Positions 1 through 11,690 of a stretch of DNA of 64,000 nucleotides are shown piece by piece. The notes under the pieces are model-generated. The model worked only from the letters and a program-made list of their open reading frames with translations. It was not told the DNA's origin and did no database searches. The position numbers and the translations under genes are program-made. The stretch's first letter is position 1. Each line of letters opens with the position of its first letter. The stretch comes from Diploptera punctata. Its lineage: Eukaryota > Arthropoda > Insecta > Blattodea > Blaberidae. The stretch covers positions 62,001 to 126,000 of the forward strand of contig JASPKZ010009705.1 of NCBI GenBank assembly GCA_030220185.1, read 5' to 3'.

Positions 1-2053
1 CTTGAAACCCGAAATAAAAAATTGATCTTTGTTTTCATTCGGATCTGACACTTTCAAATAAGCTGGCATCAGAAATTAAGTTTCTCGTAAATATAAAAAG
101 AAATCGTAAACGAGCAAAACTGCACCACAAATTCGACTTCCTGAGGAATTCACTTAGTTTATGCAGTTCCTGCGTGACGGATTTTTAATCCTTGTACCTT
201 CTATTAAATATTTCAGAAAGAAAATAACTTTTTGGGGGAAAATAGTGTATCCTTTGCATATTTAAAGGTAAACAAACTGCAGAAACTCACTAGACAAGTT
301 CGAATGGCAGAGTAAAGGCTCTGTGGACACATCACACAGGAAACACACCACACACATTAACATTCAAGTCTCATTGAATTGCAAAACTGCTCCGCTTCGC
401 AGAGTTTGCATAAGATTGTTTAATTTCTACACTCATTTACCAAAGTCCCATCAACATCCATTCACACTGCATCGACAAAGAAAACTAACGATTTCAAACG
501 TATGTCGGAGATATATTATAAACTAAGCAAAAATATTTGAAGATACGTATGATATGCTTTTAAAAATTGTTTAAGTTATTTTAATTAGATTATATCAATC
601 ATATTTTATGAAACAATTTCACAAAAAATAATTCTATATCAATAAGTTTTCCCAAGTGATGAGACTGATCAATAACATAAAACTTTTTTTTTTTGTAAGA
701 ACTTGATTAGTTATAACCAGGATACCTTTTTTGAGCTCAGTTCAAAAATGATTTTTACATTTTGTTATCAGGAAGATATTTTTTTATGATACATGCTTAA
801 TGTTTTAGAATTATTAGTTATACAACACTATATACATAATGAATTGATAAAAAAAAGTAGACATAAATTAAAGAAGTGCTAAAATGGTAGGTATGACAGG
901 AGAATTACATATGTGTTACGGGTCGGTAGAAATTCCTCGTAGCTCGCGTTCCGAAACACTCCGAAATAAAACATTACATGGGCATTTTTTCAATACACTG
1001 TGAAGGCTAAAATTAATCCATTTATCCATGGGAAACAATTCACTCGTAAGAGAAATGGAGTCTCGATATTCTGGCCTATACTGCTGGACCATAACGGGAA
1101 AAAAATAGCCGAATAGCATTCTTAGATGTAAATAAGTAATATCATCGCTTGTCGGATGTACTGCTACCGCACCATAAAGTAACATCTTCACATACAGAAT
1201 ATCCAAACATTTATAAATGATAGTCAGTATTGATCGGCAAGTTTCATCAACCACTGTAAGAGTATTACTATTTTTCTATCATAAGTGCGAGAACTACATG
1301 TAGTTTTTTTTATATGTCCGCGTGTGCGTGTGCGCGCTGTGAAAGTTTAAAGATGATCCCATTTTTCCAAACGAGACAGTTATCTTGCTAATGAGATATC
1401 TGTTTTTACATTTAAGCGAATTGTGCAGAAAGTTATAGACTTTTGGACAAAATGTTCATGATAGAAAGGCGTTATAATGATTACGGACCTAGTAATAAAT
1501 GACACTTTTCCATCGTTTTCAATTTCATTTCCAAAAAAAAAAATGTAAACCTATTTTATCTGAGGTTTTTCCCCACCTTTTCAGCGATATAACGTGTCCT
1601 TTTTTTTTTTAATTAACATTTATTCGTAACTGAAAAGTGAAAGGAAAAACCACGTTCTGACACGTATAAGAATTGTTTGCAACTAATTGCCCCGCACCGA
1701 ATTTTTCCCAAAACATAATGCACTGAATTCCATATTTTTTCTGATAATTATCGCGTTGAAAAAGTGGCCAGGATTTTTTTTATAAAATACTTTAATTAAT
1801 CTGGTATATTGGTTTAAGTAGGACGAACATGTTAAGAAGTGAAGCAACATATTTTTGTTTGTCCGGACGAGGTTATAAAATATTATACGCAAATTAGTAT
1901 TCATAATTTAATCAGAATTTTAAATAAAAAATTACAGCCTACAATAATACATTTAATGAAGCCAAATGTTTGATTTTTTAAATAAAATGTTAACTTGTTT
2001 GATTTTTTAACTAGATGTGATAATCATATTCAAGTTATAAATATTATTATTGA
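1..2053. other. AT-rich stretch, no gene recognised
   Basis: I see no domain, tRNA-like box or repeat end here. Short open frames exist (323-526 plus strand, 916-1254 minus strand) but neither has recognisable motifs. Poly-T runs near 685 and 1601 are ordinary low-complexity DNA. Confidence 0.5.
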
Positions 2054-2642
2054 ATATTTAACTCATGACCCAAATGGGTAGTCAATGAATTTTTGTTTTA
2101 CAACCCATGGCAATCGTGTTTCACTTCACTCTTTAACGATTTCTCTTTGTCCTGCTTTTGTGAATAAAGAAAGCTCATCCTTTTTTTTAATATTCTGAAC
2201 AGCTCATAGCATTATTTTTCTCCAACAAATACATTGAATGTAGCAAATAATGAACAGATTCGTTGATTTTACTGAGTTTTTTACTAAGAAAATAAATTAA
2301 TAACCTATAGTATTGATTATAAATACAGTTTTGGTGTGTTTCATTATGTGTGTCTCATTATTTCTCAACTAGGGAGTATTCTTACAATATTGCGATCACA
2401 TTTGGCAATAAATAATATGATCAAGTTGCAGTGAATATATATATATAACCTTACATTTCTGATTTATTTACAAACATCACCAATTACGTTAAATATATAA
2501 ATATTTTAAGATGCCGGTAACTATATTTAAATAATGACTTTTGAGTAAACAGCTTAATTTTATTCTTTAAACAGTTCCTAACAAATGTCACTATTCATTT
2601 CCAAACCTTAGATAATTTGGAAATCACTCGTGACATTACTTA
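2054..2642 (+). mobile_element. Dispersed non-autonomous element, copy A (TGA-flanked family)
   Basis: This 589-bp segment starts ATATTTAACTCATG and ends CATTACTTA, with TGA directly on both sides (2051-2053 and 2643-2645). The same ends and interior recur at 35528-37948 and, reversed, at 55575-56274. Shared interior landmarks include a block reading ATTCTTACAATATTGCGATC and a following GGCAATAAATAATATGATC. No coding capacity is visible. The 3-bp flank could be a target-site duplication. The ends form only a weak inverted repeat (TAACTCATGCC against TAAGTAATGCC), so the superfamily is not assigned. Confidence 0.7.
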
Positions 2643-2927
2643 TGATAGATATCTCCGGTATAGAATCGCAATTTTAACAATCATCATCATGAACAAATCC
2701 GTTTTAAGCCACGTGGTAAACCTAACGAAGATAAATTGATTTTCCACCGATGTTTTGATCTTCCTTGGGTCCTTATGTCCAGTTCAGTATATTGGAATGC
2801 CAATCTTGGAAGTTATTTTTTCCATTCTTCTCAGATGATTTTTCTATTCTTGTTGGAATATTTCTATATTTTCATTTTTAAACTTGGTACTCCAAGTTTC
2901 CTCTGATAATCTGCCAGAATAAATAAA

Positions 2928-2980
2928 GTATTATTATTATTATTATTTTATTATTATATTATTATTATTATTATTATTCC
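2928..2980. repeat. (ATT)n microsatellite
   Basis: An imperfect run of ATT/TTA triplets. The preceding 2660-2925 may be a very old LINE 3' end on the minus strand, since it starts near an ATC-triplet run and has weak similarity to LINE tails, but I cannot support that firmly. Confidence 0.6.
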
Positions 2981-3775
2981 TTTTGGTGACCCAGCATTAC
3001 TCCTAACTGAGTCATTCCATGTTAAGTGTCTCTAGGGCGCCCACTCGACCTCAAATTTTGATCAAAATTTGAGCATATGTGCATATGCATTTTGTTAGGT
3101 TTACTGTGCAAAATTTTGGCTCGATTGTTGCAGTGGCTCCAGAGCTAGGGCCACATTAGTGGACCTATGCCATGTCATGAAAAGCACGCGGTGCAAGAAT
3201 TTGGTCAACTTTGATATAAGGTAACTTTATGCTTCAACTGTAGTGTCTATTACCTTGAATTATTTTATACTAGTACAATGTTTGGTGCTGAACGCAACTA
3301 TAGCATTCAAATTGCTTGGAAATTATTACCACTTATGGTATTTGATCTGAAAGTGCCTTGCAAAGACTGACACAGAAGATTTATGACATACTTTAGCCAA
3401 CGTTTACTACAAGGCAAAAGCCGCTGGGACCTTGATTTTTAAGCTGTCAACTAACAAATAGGTCCACATTATACTACACAAGTATTATTCTATGACTAAT
3501 AGTTCAGATTTTACTGACACCCCTTCAGAGCATAAAATTAAAAAAATCTAATTTTTGCATTTCACAGGGCTAGTTTCCAATATGGCTATCATCTCTGATC
3601 TTATTTTTACTAACACCACTGGAAAGAGCACATTTCTTTCTACAAGGACATGAAAAAGTAAAACGGTAATTTCCATATAAAGTCTTTAAATTAGCCTTAA
3701 ATTACCCTAGCTGTTCCGCGTATCGGTGTGTTGCAGAACAGTTTGTGTTTCATATTTGAAAGAGAAAAATTATAC

Positions 3776-3846
3776 GCTCAGATTGGGACTCGACCCAGGA
3801 CCTTTGGCTTTCTAGGCCAATGACCTACCGACTGAGTCATCTAGGC
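3776..3846 (-). tRNA. tRNA-like sequence, degenerate
   Basis: The minus strand reads as a tRNA cloverleaf remnant: acceptor GCCTAGA against TCTGAGC with mismatches, an A-box-like GACTCAGTCGGTAGG, an anticodon arm TTGGC-CTAGAAA-GCCAA and a B-box-like GGTCGAGTCCC. The anticodon position reads AGA, but there is no long variable arm as expected for tRNA-Ser. Damaged stems and multiple dispersed copies point to a tRNA-derived repeat, not a working tRNA gene. Confidence 0.55.
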
Positions 3847-3984
3847 GAGTTCCAATCTAAACGCAAATTTTTCTCTTATATACGTTGTCAATTCCCGCGC
3901 ACGATATGCTATGAAACTTTCGCTTCTATATTGCAAATGGCGGCTTCTTTATTAAGCAGACATTTATTTGGGAATTATACATTA

Positions 3985-4157
3985 AATAATCAATTGAGTT
4001 GGTGTTTACTTGATGAAATCCATATTTATTAATTAAATAAAATAAAACGTAGTTTTATTTGATTTTCATATTTATTATATAATTCAGTGACAGCTGTTTC
4101 GGTACACGTACCTTCTTCAGACATGTTAAAACTACGTTTTATTTTTATTTAATTAAT
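3985..4157 (-). mobile_element. PLE-derived short insertion with 12-bp target duplication
   Basis: The insertion is flanked by a perfect direct repeat AATTATACATTA (3973-3984 and 4158-4169). Its interior matches the 3' end of the PLE at 29215-29340 (minus strand), including a hammerhead core and the AAAACTACGTTTTATT tail. The tail is present in inverted form on both sides of the ribozyme. There is no coding sequence, so it is a non-autonomous, foldback-like PLE derivative. It interrupts the SINE-1 copy and is therefore younger. Confidence 0.75.
4079..4127 (-). ncRNA. Candidate hammerhead ribozyme
   Basis: On the minus strand: CUGAAGA (fits CUGANGA), an A, stem II GGUAC-GU-GUACC with five perfect pairs, GAAA, then a self-complementary ACAGCUGU stem III and C at the expected cleavage position (between 4089 and 4088). 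Stem I is short: two pairs next to the core, then more pairs with a bulge. Minimal hammerheads with tiny stem III are known from Penelope-like elements, where they may act as dimers. Confidence 0.75.
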
Positions 4158-4247
4158 AATTATACATTATATTATAAAGCCAGTACGGCTTCTTTCGATG
4201 TCTTTATTATTCATTTCATACATCTCAATGATGGATAAATCATATTT

Positions 4248-4316
4248 GAAGAGAAAAATTATACACTCAGACTGGGACTCGAAACCAGGACCTTTGGCTT
4301 TCTAGGCCAATGCATG
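4248..4316 (-). repeat. Partial tRNA-like head (SINE-1 family)
   Basis: It repeats the 3' half of the tRNA-like head at 3776-3846, covering the anticodon arm, T arm and TCTGAGT end. It stops at the anticodon arm where it meets the inverted-repeat sequence at 4310. It has a second GAGAAAAATTATAC flank. Confidence 0.55.
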
Positions 4317-4559
4317 TGCACATATGCATACTTTTTTAAACAAAATATAAGATGGTTGAGTGAGTGGGGACCATTTTTAATTTTAGGACACTTGACGTGG
4401 AATGACCCAACTGTGATCGTAAAAAAAGCGAATTTGGCCTTACTCAAAGTTTATGAGAATTTATTTTATTTAAATCCAAATTTCACTTCCGTACGTTAGA
4501 GCAGCTTTCGATGTGATATTATGTAATCTTAGTTTTGTATGTCCTCATCTTTTGAACGT

Positions 4560-5560
4560 CTGACTGGAGGCTATGAGGTAGCAGCTCTACCACAAGTCCT
4601 GCTCTGCGGATGGCTGATAACCGCACTCACTAGCACTATCGACCACATAGGTTCATGACCGCAATGACATAAGCTCTCCATACATCCCTATCCTGAGCTA
4701 ATGTTTTCCAATCATTCCCTGTATAATCTACTTCCCTCAAATCATAGTTAATGTTATTCTTCTGCCTCATTCTTGGTCAACCAACTGGCGTTTTCTCTCT
4801 GGCTTTCCTACAAGAAGCTTCCATGCACGTCTTCCATTCCCCATACGCGCAACATGTCCTGCCCATCGCAATCTACGAGACTTAACTGTTCTTATTATAT
4901 CTGGCTTCCTGTAAAGGCCATATATTTCACTGTTATGTACTATTCTGCATTCACATGTCTGTTCGTCTCTCTTTGGTCCAAAAATGTTCTAAGAACTTTA
5001 TTCTCAAAACACTCCTGATCTCCTTTCCTCCCTTAAAGTAAGAGTCCGTGTTTCGCATCCATATAACTTGTAGAATAACAGTTTTATATATTTTCAGTTT
5101 AATGTTTTTTGAAAGGAGTTGGGACGTCAAGAGTCCCTGTAACGCATAATAGCACGCATTTCCGAATTTAGTCTATGTTTAATTTATTTGTGCATATCAT
5201 TCCAATTTGAGATTATTGTTCCTAGGTATTTGAATTCAGCCATTTCCTCAAAAATTTCCCTCATTTGTCATTAGCTGTCCAATTCAATTAAATTACGTAT
5301 TTCTATGTGTGACCATATTACTTTTATTGATATTTACTTCGAGACCCCAATTTCTTAGTGTTACTTCATCAGCATAAACTAACAGCTATTAATATCATTG
5401 AGTTGTAGGTCTTCTTCATCCTCTAAAGATTTGATGGCATGCTCTAGTACAATATTAAATAGTAGAGGAGATAGCGCATCTCCTTGCTTCAACCCATTGT
5501 GGATTTCAAAAGTATCCGAATACTGTGCCTGCACGCACCCAACTCCTTGTGCCAGGGGAC
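4560..5560 (-). mobile_element. LINE fragment (family Z), 3' half
   Basis: The minus strand encodes broken pieces of a reverse transcriptase and its C-terminal tail: HNGLKQGDALSPLLF, FKYLGTIIS, YGCETRTLTLREE, a GHV/GRTCC-type segment, then NNINYDLREVDYTGNDW and AQDRDVWRAYV. The catalytic YADD is destroyed. The same family appears at 37952-39090, 42005-43105, 45660-46650 and 51963-52410. Several stops and frameshifts make it a dead 5'-truncated copy. Confidence 0.8.
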
Positions 5561-5894
5561 TTCTTAATACTCGAAAAATAATATATAGGCTATATAGGCC
5601 TATATATTAACATAAAATCGTGTTAATAATACATTATTTTATTTTGTTATTTATATAACGTATCATGGTTTTGTTACTTAAAAGAGGACAAAAGATTACG
5701 GGTAAATGAGATATGGTAAGTGATAATAAAGTGTTAGTAGAGTTCTTAATCTAAATTCCAGGTCACAGGAATTCCAACCACATGAATAATTCCCGATTGT
5801 ACTGGTTATACTAATATAAATATGCGTATTTATTAAAATTTTTCGTGAGTTTTACGCATCTCAAAATGCTAGGGTTTTTCTTTGTCTCAATAGC

Positions 5895-5926
<32 letters not shown>

Positions 5927-6290
5927 TAATAAAATAATGATTTGTCTATCTGGAAACGTATGCCATTATGCATTACAAGAGTTGTTGTCATTTCACTTCT
6001 CTTAAAAAAAAAGATTAGAAACTAAATAATAGAGTTACAAAATTACGATTCTTCCAGTTTTATGATCACGAAAACGTGGTCTCTTATTTTAAAAGTGGGA
6101 ATAGATTACGAGTAATTGAGAATAAAAGTACTTATTATTTTATCAAACAGAGACTATATGAGAGTGAGAAAAATGTAACAGTGAACACATCTTTATGAGA
6201 AACCAGATATAATGTAATAAGAATATCAGGTCTCCTAGATTTGATGAGGATGAATGTGGGAATAAAAAGAGGGACATGGAATCTTGTAAG
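5561..6290. other. No gene; (AAT)n microsatellite at about 5888-5935
   Basis: AT-rich DNA with an imperfect AAT run. No coding or RNA feature recognised. Confidence 0.5.
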
Positions 6291-6299
6291 AACACCAGA

Positions 6300-6495
6300 G
6301 GGAATGTTCCCATTAGACAGGTTAAGAATGAGGTAGGAGAATAATAATCTGATTTGAGGTTATGAATTATTCAAGGAATGATTGGAAAATATTATCTCAT
6401 GATAAGGATAATATATGGAAAGCTTTATGTCCCCTCGGCCATGAACTTCAGGGTTCGGCAGTGCCGGTGAGTGAGTTAGTAAGTTACTAAAATGT
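6300..6495 (+). mobile_element. LINE family Z, extreme 3' end
   Basis: The block GATTTGAGG, GGAATGATTGGAAAATATT, CGGCCATGAAC and GCAGTGCCGGTGAGTGAGT matches the last 190 bases of the copy at 46440-46650, with several small deletions. It is a 5'-truncated relic. Confidence 0.7.
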
Positions 6496-6577
6496 AACAA
6501 TCTTATTCCCATACTTGCCTTAACCACCTGGGCAAGAGGAAATGACCTGGCCATAAAACAAAGAGAAAACAGTCACA

Positions 6578-7364
6578 ATGGTCTTTATGAAAGGAGGTAG
6601 AGTGAAGACCAGAGACTGCATTAGAACAGGTCAAGGAGAGTTAGAAAAAGTCAGCCATTATAAATATCTCGTCATTATCTTTCAGACCTCTGGCACCATC
6701 TTCAAGATACATGTCAGAGAAAGAGCAGCAGCGGCTCTAAGAGCCATGAATGAAATAAAATCACCTGACCCTACTATCAATAGACACAGCTGTGCAACTC
6801 TTCAATGCAAAATAATGTCAATAATCGCATGTGGGGATAGAGATAGTTTGGGAACATTGAAGATAAATGACTCTTAAAAATCTGGGAAAGCGTCAAGGCC
6901 TCCTGTCTAAAGAAAATTCTAGCAGTCTCTAAATTCACTCCCAACGAGACTGGTCTATGTACTAGCAACAGAACAGTTCTTCCTGGAAGACCTCAGAATG
7001 CGGTACTACCTGCCATCCCTAAAGCTTACGAACAACAGATGCAAGAGAGAAGACAAGCGGGATGCCACTCATGAAGAATTCTACGGTACGCCTGCCATGA
7101 TAGATAGGAGCTGGTGGACGCCAGGATTATTATATAACGTAATCTGGACCAAACAAGGAAACTAAGGCACCAGATAAACCGCTATGCAGTCCACGGCTTC
7201 CACTGCAAAGTGTGTGTGAATGTCACTTATCAAATCGAAGGCAGTTGCAGATGTAAACTGTGCTGACTGAAGTGTACAAGATATCATTTGGAATTGTGTT
7301 CCAAAGTGACAATGTCATTAGCGCAATACGGCAATTAATTAATTTTGCACGATTGTGCGCAATG
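6578..7364 (+). mobile_element. LINE fragment (family V), reverse transcriptase C-terminal part
   Basis: The plus strand opens with a 99-residue piece containing MVFMKGG, YKYLVIIFQTSGTIF and a RAAAALRAMNEIK segment. This corresponds to the region just after the reverse transcriptase palm in a LINE distinct from family Z. Further coding pieces follow in other frames (for example residues around FTPNETGLCTSNR). The 3' end runs directly into an AAT-type microsatellite, as expected for a LINE tail. The palm with its catalytic aspartates is missing. Confidence 0.65.
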
Positions 7365-7378
7365 AAATAATAATAATA

Positions 7379-7445
<67 letters not shown>
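7365..7445. repeat. (AAT)n/(ATT)n microsatellite, self-complementary
   Basis: AATAATAATAAT changes to ATTATTATT so the run is its own inverted repeat. It abuts a LINE 3' end and probably grew from its tail. Confidence 0.8.
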
Positions 7446-10440
7446 GAACATTAAAACAAACATAAAACATTGCTTTTAAAAATTTCGGCGTCTCTTATCA
7501 TGTCCTCACTCTTAATAAAGGCTACTTTAACCATTACAAATTTAAGCGAAACAACTACAAATAAAAAAATGAGTAAGTTCAAGATACTCCAACTAAGAAC
7601 TGGTGTGTAACACATGAGATTTTTTAAGTACTGAGAGTTAATAAATAAATAATTGCTGCATTTATTTCCACTCTTTTTAGTTAGAATATTCTGGGCTTTT
7701 CAATGGTATCTTGAGATTTTAACAGGTTCAGAAAAAAGAACCTAAACCTAATATGTTTATGATGAAGAGTTGCAATATTTTGAGTATAAAAATTCACACA
7801 ACCCATAACATTTTCTATGGAATACACTTTGAGAATAATAATAAAGACGACAAAATGTATAGTGTTATCTCGACAACATAATTTTCACTAGTTATTGAAA
7901 TTGTACGGGATTAGGTATAACATTTGTGTGGAATAAATGGGGTGTAATGAAAAGACTGAAACTGCATTACAAAAACAATTTTATTTACTAAGCTGCATGC
8001 TGGAGATATTCCATTAATGTTTAAAAGGTTTTACATGTACACTTTCCGGTTAAACAAAATAAGGTTTCTCCATTCAGTCAACTGTGACAACTTGCGTCAG
8101 AAATGACACAGACACGAAAGACCTTACTTATTCTGTCATGTAAAACGTATCTTAATGGTTATTAATAGACTTCGTAATTAAAAAATCGAATCTTACTTCT
8201 AAGTTGTGTAAATCGAAGTAACGCACGTTGCACAGAGAAATTAAATAAAACTATAATCTGTATTCTTGGTTAACCCAAATATTAGCAATTCATTGCAGAA
8301 CATTTAAAATGGTAAGTTTTAAAAAAAAATATAAATTTAAACAATTTTGAGAGAAGTCGGAATCCGTACATACGGTCTAGAATTAAACAGAACTTAGAGG
8401 TATACAGAAAAACATTCATGAGCATAAAATACAGATACAGGCCCACAAAACACACCAATTAATACAATACGCATTTTCTTTTTGATTTCCTTAAAATGTA
8501 AGGTTGTCATTACAGACAAAGTTCAACAGAAAACAAGAAAAAATAAAGATATACAAATATAACAATGTGAAATATGAAGCACCGTTAAATATATTGAGAA
8601 AATACTAAAGCATAGTGTCATTATTACGATGAAAATATCCATCTATTAGAATGAATGCAAGATGATTTCTTAATATCAATATTTTATAAGATTCATATGT
8701 TCCGTTGAGGTATTATTCAAAATTAAAGTATAAACTTATGGAATATTTACCTACAAGGTCCGTCTCAACTTTATCAGTTATCTATCTGTTGCGCTGTTCA
8801 CGCAGAAGGAAAATCAAGCTATGCAAAATACGTTATCCATGAAGGACATCGTATGTTAGATATCGAAAACACCTCGACAGTAACGCATAGAGAAAAAATC
8901 CAGTGAAGATAAACGTACTCGAGGAGATGGAGATTTGAAGGCAGTCAACAACAACGACCATCTGATAAATGAAAACGAACCCAGTACATGTAACCCCTCT
9001 ACCAGATCTTCAGTGAAACACCAGTTTTTAATCCTGCTGATGATGGGACTAGTCCCGAAAGCTCTAGAGATAAATAACTAATAAAGTTGAGGAGGCGGAC
9101 CTTGTAGGTAAATATTTCATAATTGTATACTTTAATATCAATATGCCAGCCCTGAGCGAGGGCTGTAAATCTAATAACTGATGTTTTTGGAAGACCAGCT
9201 GCACACACCCAACTATAAATAGGAATTTTGGTACAGTTCCTTTTGGCACCTATCACACTGATAGATGAATTTAAACTTTTTTTAAACGAAAATAGGTGTT
9301 TATTTATAATTCCAATCCCACTGAATCTAAATATACAAATAGAAATGCTGTTATGCGACCTCATACGGGTTTCCATGACAATTTTCATTTTATATAAAAA
9401 TTAATTTTATTTGTAAAGCTGTATCGAAAATTTACATTTTTTTCTTTGTTAATGAAATAAAATTTAAATATTGAAATTGGAGCAGGATTATTATCAGGAT
9501 CCATTGAGTTGCTAGGATAAAAGCCCCACTGTTGGAGACAATATGAAGAAGGATATTTGTGGGGATGATTTGGATACTTGAGGATTTGGTGGGCGCTGGA
9601 TTTGTAAATGGATTTCCCCGGTTCACTGGGGAATTTAGGTGTAGGTTCGCTCAGGTTGGAATATCGGTAGGCATGAGTTCTCATCCAGGGATTCCACAAG
9701 GACTTCGTCGGGCAGAATTAATGTGTAAAGAGGTTCTTTTAAATGTAGTTTATTCTTGTCTAAAGCACACGAAATAATGTAGCACTGTACAATCTTTGGT
9801 TTGAATTACCTCGCACTGATCTCTAATCGGCGAGGTGGTCAGTTGTGGGTTTACCCCTTTAGTAATTCTATGGTGGCCTGCTGAATCACAGATTTACTGA
9901 CTTAAATTATGTGGCCTAACTATTCAGGAGCTTAATAAAAATAATGTACAAGTTACACTATTCCGAAAAAACGGCTAAGTCCAAAATTAGCGTTAAGTTT
10001 CCACTGGTTGCCAAGCTGCCAGTGTGTCGACGAGTATTTGAGTGTAGGCGAGGTGACTTGTAGAAATGTATAACAGAAGTGACTTTATGTAATTGTATAA
10101 GAGAAGTGACTTCGTTTAAGTTTGTGTGTGAAGTGACCGGGAGAAGCCTATCTCGCCTATTAGGTAAACTCGTTACTCCCCACTACATCGATCTTGTGGA
10201 CCTGAGATCAGTGCTTAGGCACATATAACAAAACATATCATTGGTTAACGAACTCTCCTATTTTAATCATGAGGGTGTTACAAATTTATCATTGGCGATT
10301 TACGCCATCAGAGGTTGGACCTTTTTCCCGTGCTGGCTTCACGTACAGTCGGGTCACAAACATTAGCTAGGCTTGGGTTTTTCCTAGGCCTCAGACCCTA
10401 AGAAATTGCCATATTCCCACACTTTTTTGCTAGCGTTGTT
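7446..10440. other. Three kilobases without a recognised gene
   Basis: The longest open frames are on the minus strand at 8999-9388 (129 residues) and 9385-9699 (104 residues, proline- and serine-rich). I recognise no domain in either, and their codon pattern gives no clear support. The section 9800-10440 is somewhat more GC-rich and contains a GCGAGGTG motif, without an identified repeat partner nearby. Confidence 0.4.
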
Positions 10441-10683
10441 TGTCTTCTTCTTCTTCATCTTCCGAATGCAGTATTGGGTGATGATGCCCGTTCGCGACTA
10501 CAAAAACTGATCTTTCCATCGGTGAAGGGTCTTCCGAGGTCTCTTTTGCCTTTAGGGTTGAGGTGGTAAATCATCTTTGGTAAACGGGAATTTGACATTC
10601 TCTGGACGTGTTGGAACCATTTAATCTGATAATTTTGTATATGTTCAACCATTTCCCTACTATTCCACTGCATCCTTATCTCA

Positions 10684-11367
10684 TCACACTTTCATTCTAT
10701 CCCTTAATGTTACTCCAGTTAGTGATCGGAGGAATCTCATTTGTGAACTATTAATGCGGGATTTATCTTTTGCTCGAAGTGTCCAGCATTCACTTCCGTA
10801 TAGTAGAGCAGGTTTGGCTATGGCATTATGAAATCTCAATTGGATTTCTTTCCTCATTTGTTTTCCAAAATTTCTCCTAATTATACCATTTAATCTGTTA
10901 TATTTTTCTAAATTTGTTTCCACATATTTTTGATTATGAAACTGTGATATATTATTACCTAAATAATTAAAGTGTGTTACTTGTTCTATTGGTTTATTAT
11001 TTATTATTATTTTTACTCTCGAAAGTCCCTTTCCAGTGATTGCCATGGATTTAGTTTTATTTTCAGATATTTTCATGTTGTATTTTTCCAGGGTATTCTG
11101 CAATTTAAACACTGATCTCTGCAAATCATCTTCATTCTCCGCTAGAAGTACTTCATCATCTGCGAAGATTATTGTTTGTATTTGATTTCCTCTACATATT
11201 TTCACTCCTGGGGGGTGCAGTTTTTTCCACTCCTGGACAATTTTATTTAGATATAGAATAAACAGTAATGGAGATAGTCCACATCCCTGTCTTAAACCTT
11301 GGTTAATTTCAAATTTATCTGTTATTTTCCCATGACTCCCGTTTGACTCTATCATAGGCCTTTTCAA
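10684..11367 (-). pseudogene. LINE family W reverse transcriptase, palm and thumb
   Basis: A 227-residue frame with NQGLRQGCGLSPLLF (motif B), IIFADDEVLLAENEDD (motif C with the paired catalytic aspartates), FNYLGNNIS, then the connection region RNFGKQMRKE and ALLYGSECWTLRA. It uses FADD in place of the commoner YADD, a known natural variant. A frameshift at the end separates it from the C-terminal GRP segment at 10455-10683. Confidence 0.9.
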
Positions 11368-11689
11368 AATCTAAAAATAATATATATAGGGGGATATTAA
11401 ATTCTTTCCACTTCTCAATTAGTTGTTTTATAACAAATATAGCGTCGATACACGATCGGCCTTTTCGGAATCCACATTGTTCCTCTCCAATTTTATCTTC
11501 TGTAATTTTCTGAAGTTTTCGTTTTAAAATGGATGTATATATTTTAGATGCTGTTGTCAACAATGATATACCTCTATAATTTGAACAGTTACTTTTTTCT
11601 CCTTTCTTATGGATGGGTATTACTAATGATGTTTTCCAGTCCTGAGGTATTATTCCATGTGCCCATATATCATTAAAAATGTGTACCAA
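11315..11689 (-). pseudogene. LINE family W reverse transcriptase, fingers and first palm motif
   Basis: It contains WKTSLVIPIHKKG, NCSNYRGISLLTTASKIY, EQCGFRKGRSCIDAIF and LYILFLDFEKAYDRV. The last holds the first catalytic aspartate (motif A). After KRESWE the frame is lost: roughly two dozen residues normally lying between this motif and the GLRQGCGLSPLLF block are missing. Confidence 0.9.
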
Positions 11690-11690
11690 T

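Larger units (their letters stand above)
3745..4235 (-). repeat. tRNA-headed repeat (SINE-1 family), interrupted
   Basis: Read on the minus strand, this matches the unit at 31225-31520: a block with GAAGCCGTACTGGC, a TATATAAGAGAAAAATT block, then a tRNA-like head and an AAAGAGAAAAATT-type flank. It differs from that copy by a 173-bp insertion at 3985-4157. The flanks of the tRNA-like head are complementary (GAGAAAAATTATACG against its inverted partner), so the RNA would fold into an extended hairpin. Confidence 0.6.
3006..4412. mobile_element. Element bounded by inverted repeats, no transposase seen
   Basis: The left end (ACTGAGTCATTCCATGTTAA near 3006) is repeated inverted at the right end (CAGTTGGGTCATTCCACGTC read on the minus strand from 4412). 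The similarity continues inward through GCCCACTC and the GCATATGTGCA motif to about 3090 and 4310. No transposase is visible. The interior holds a tRNA-like repeat and a PLE-derived insertion, so much of the 1.4 kb is later insertions. Class unknown. Confidence 0.55.

Noticed and set aside
9385..9699. Proline-rich 104-residue minus-strand frame
   Set aside because: No domain, start context or neighbour supports it, so it is not called as a gene.
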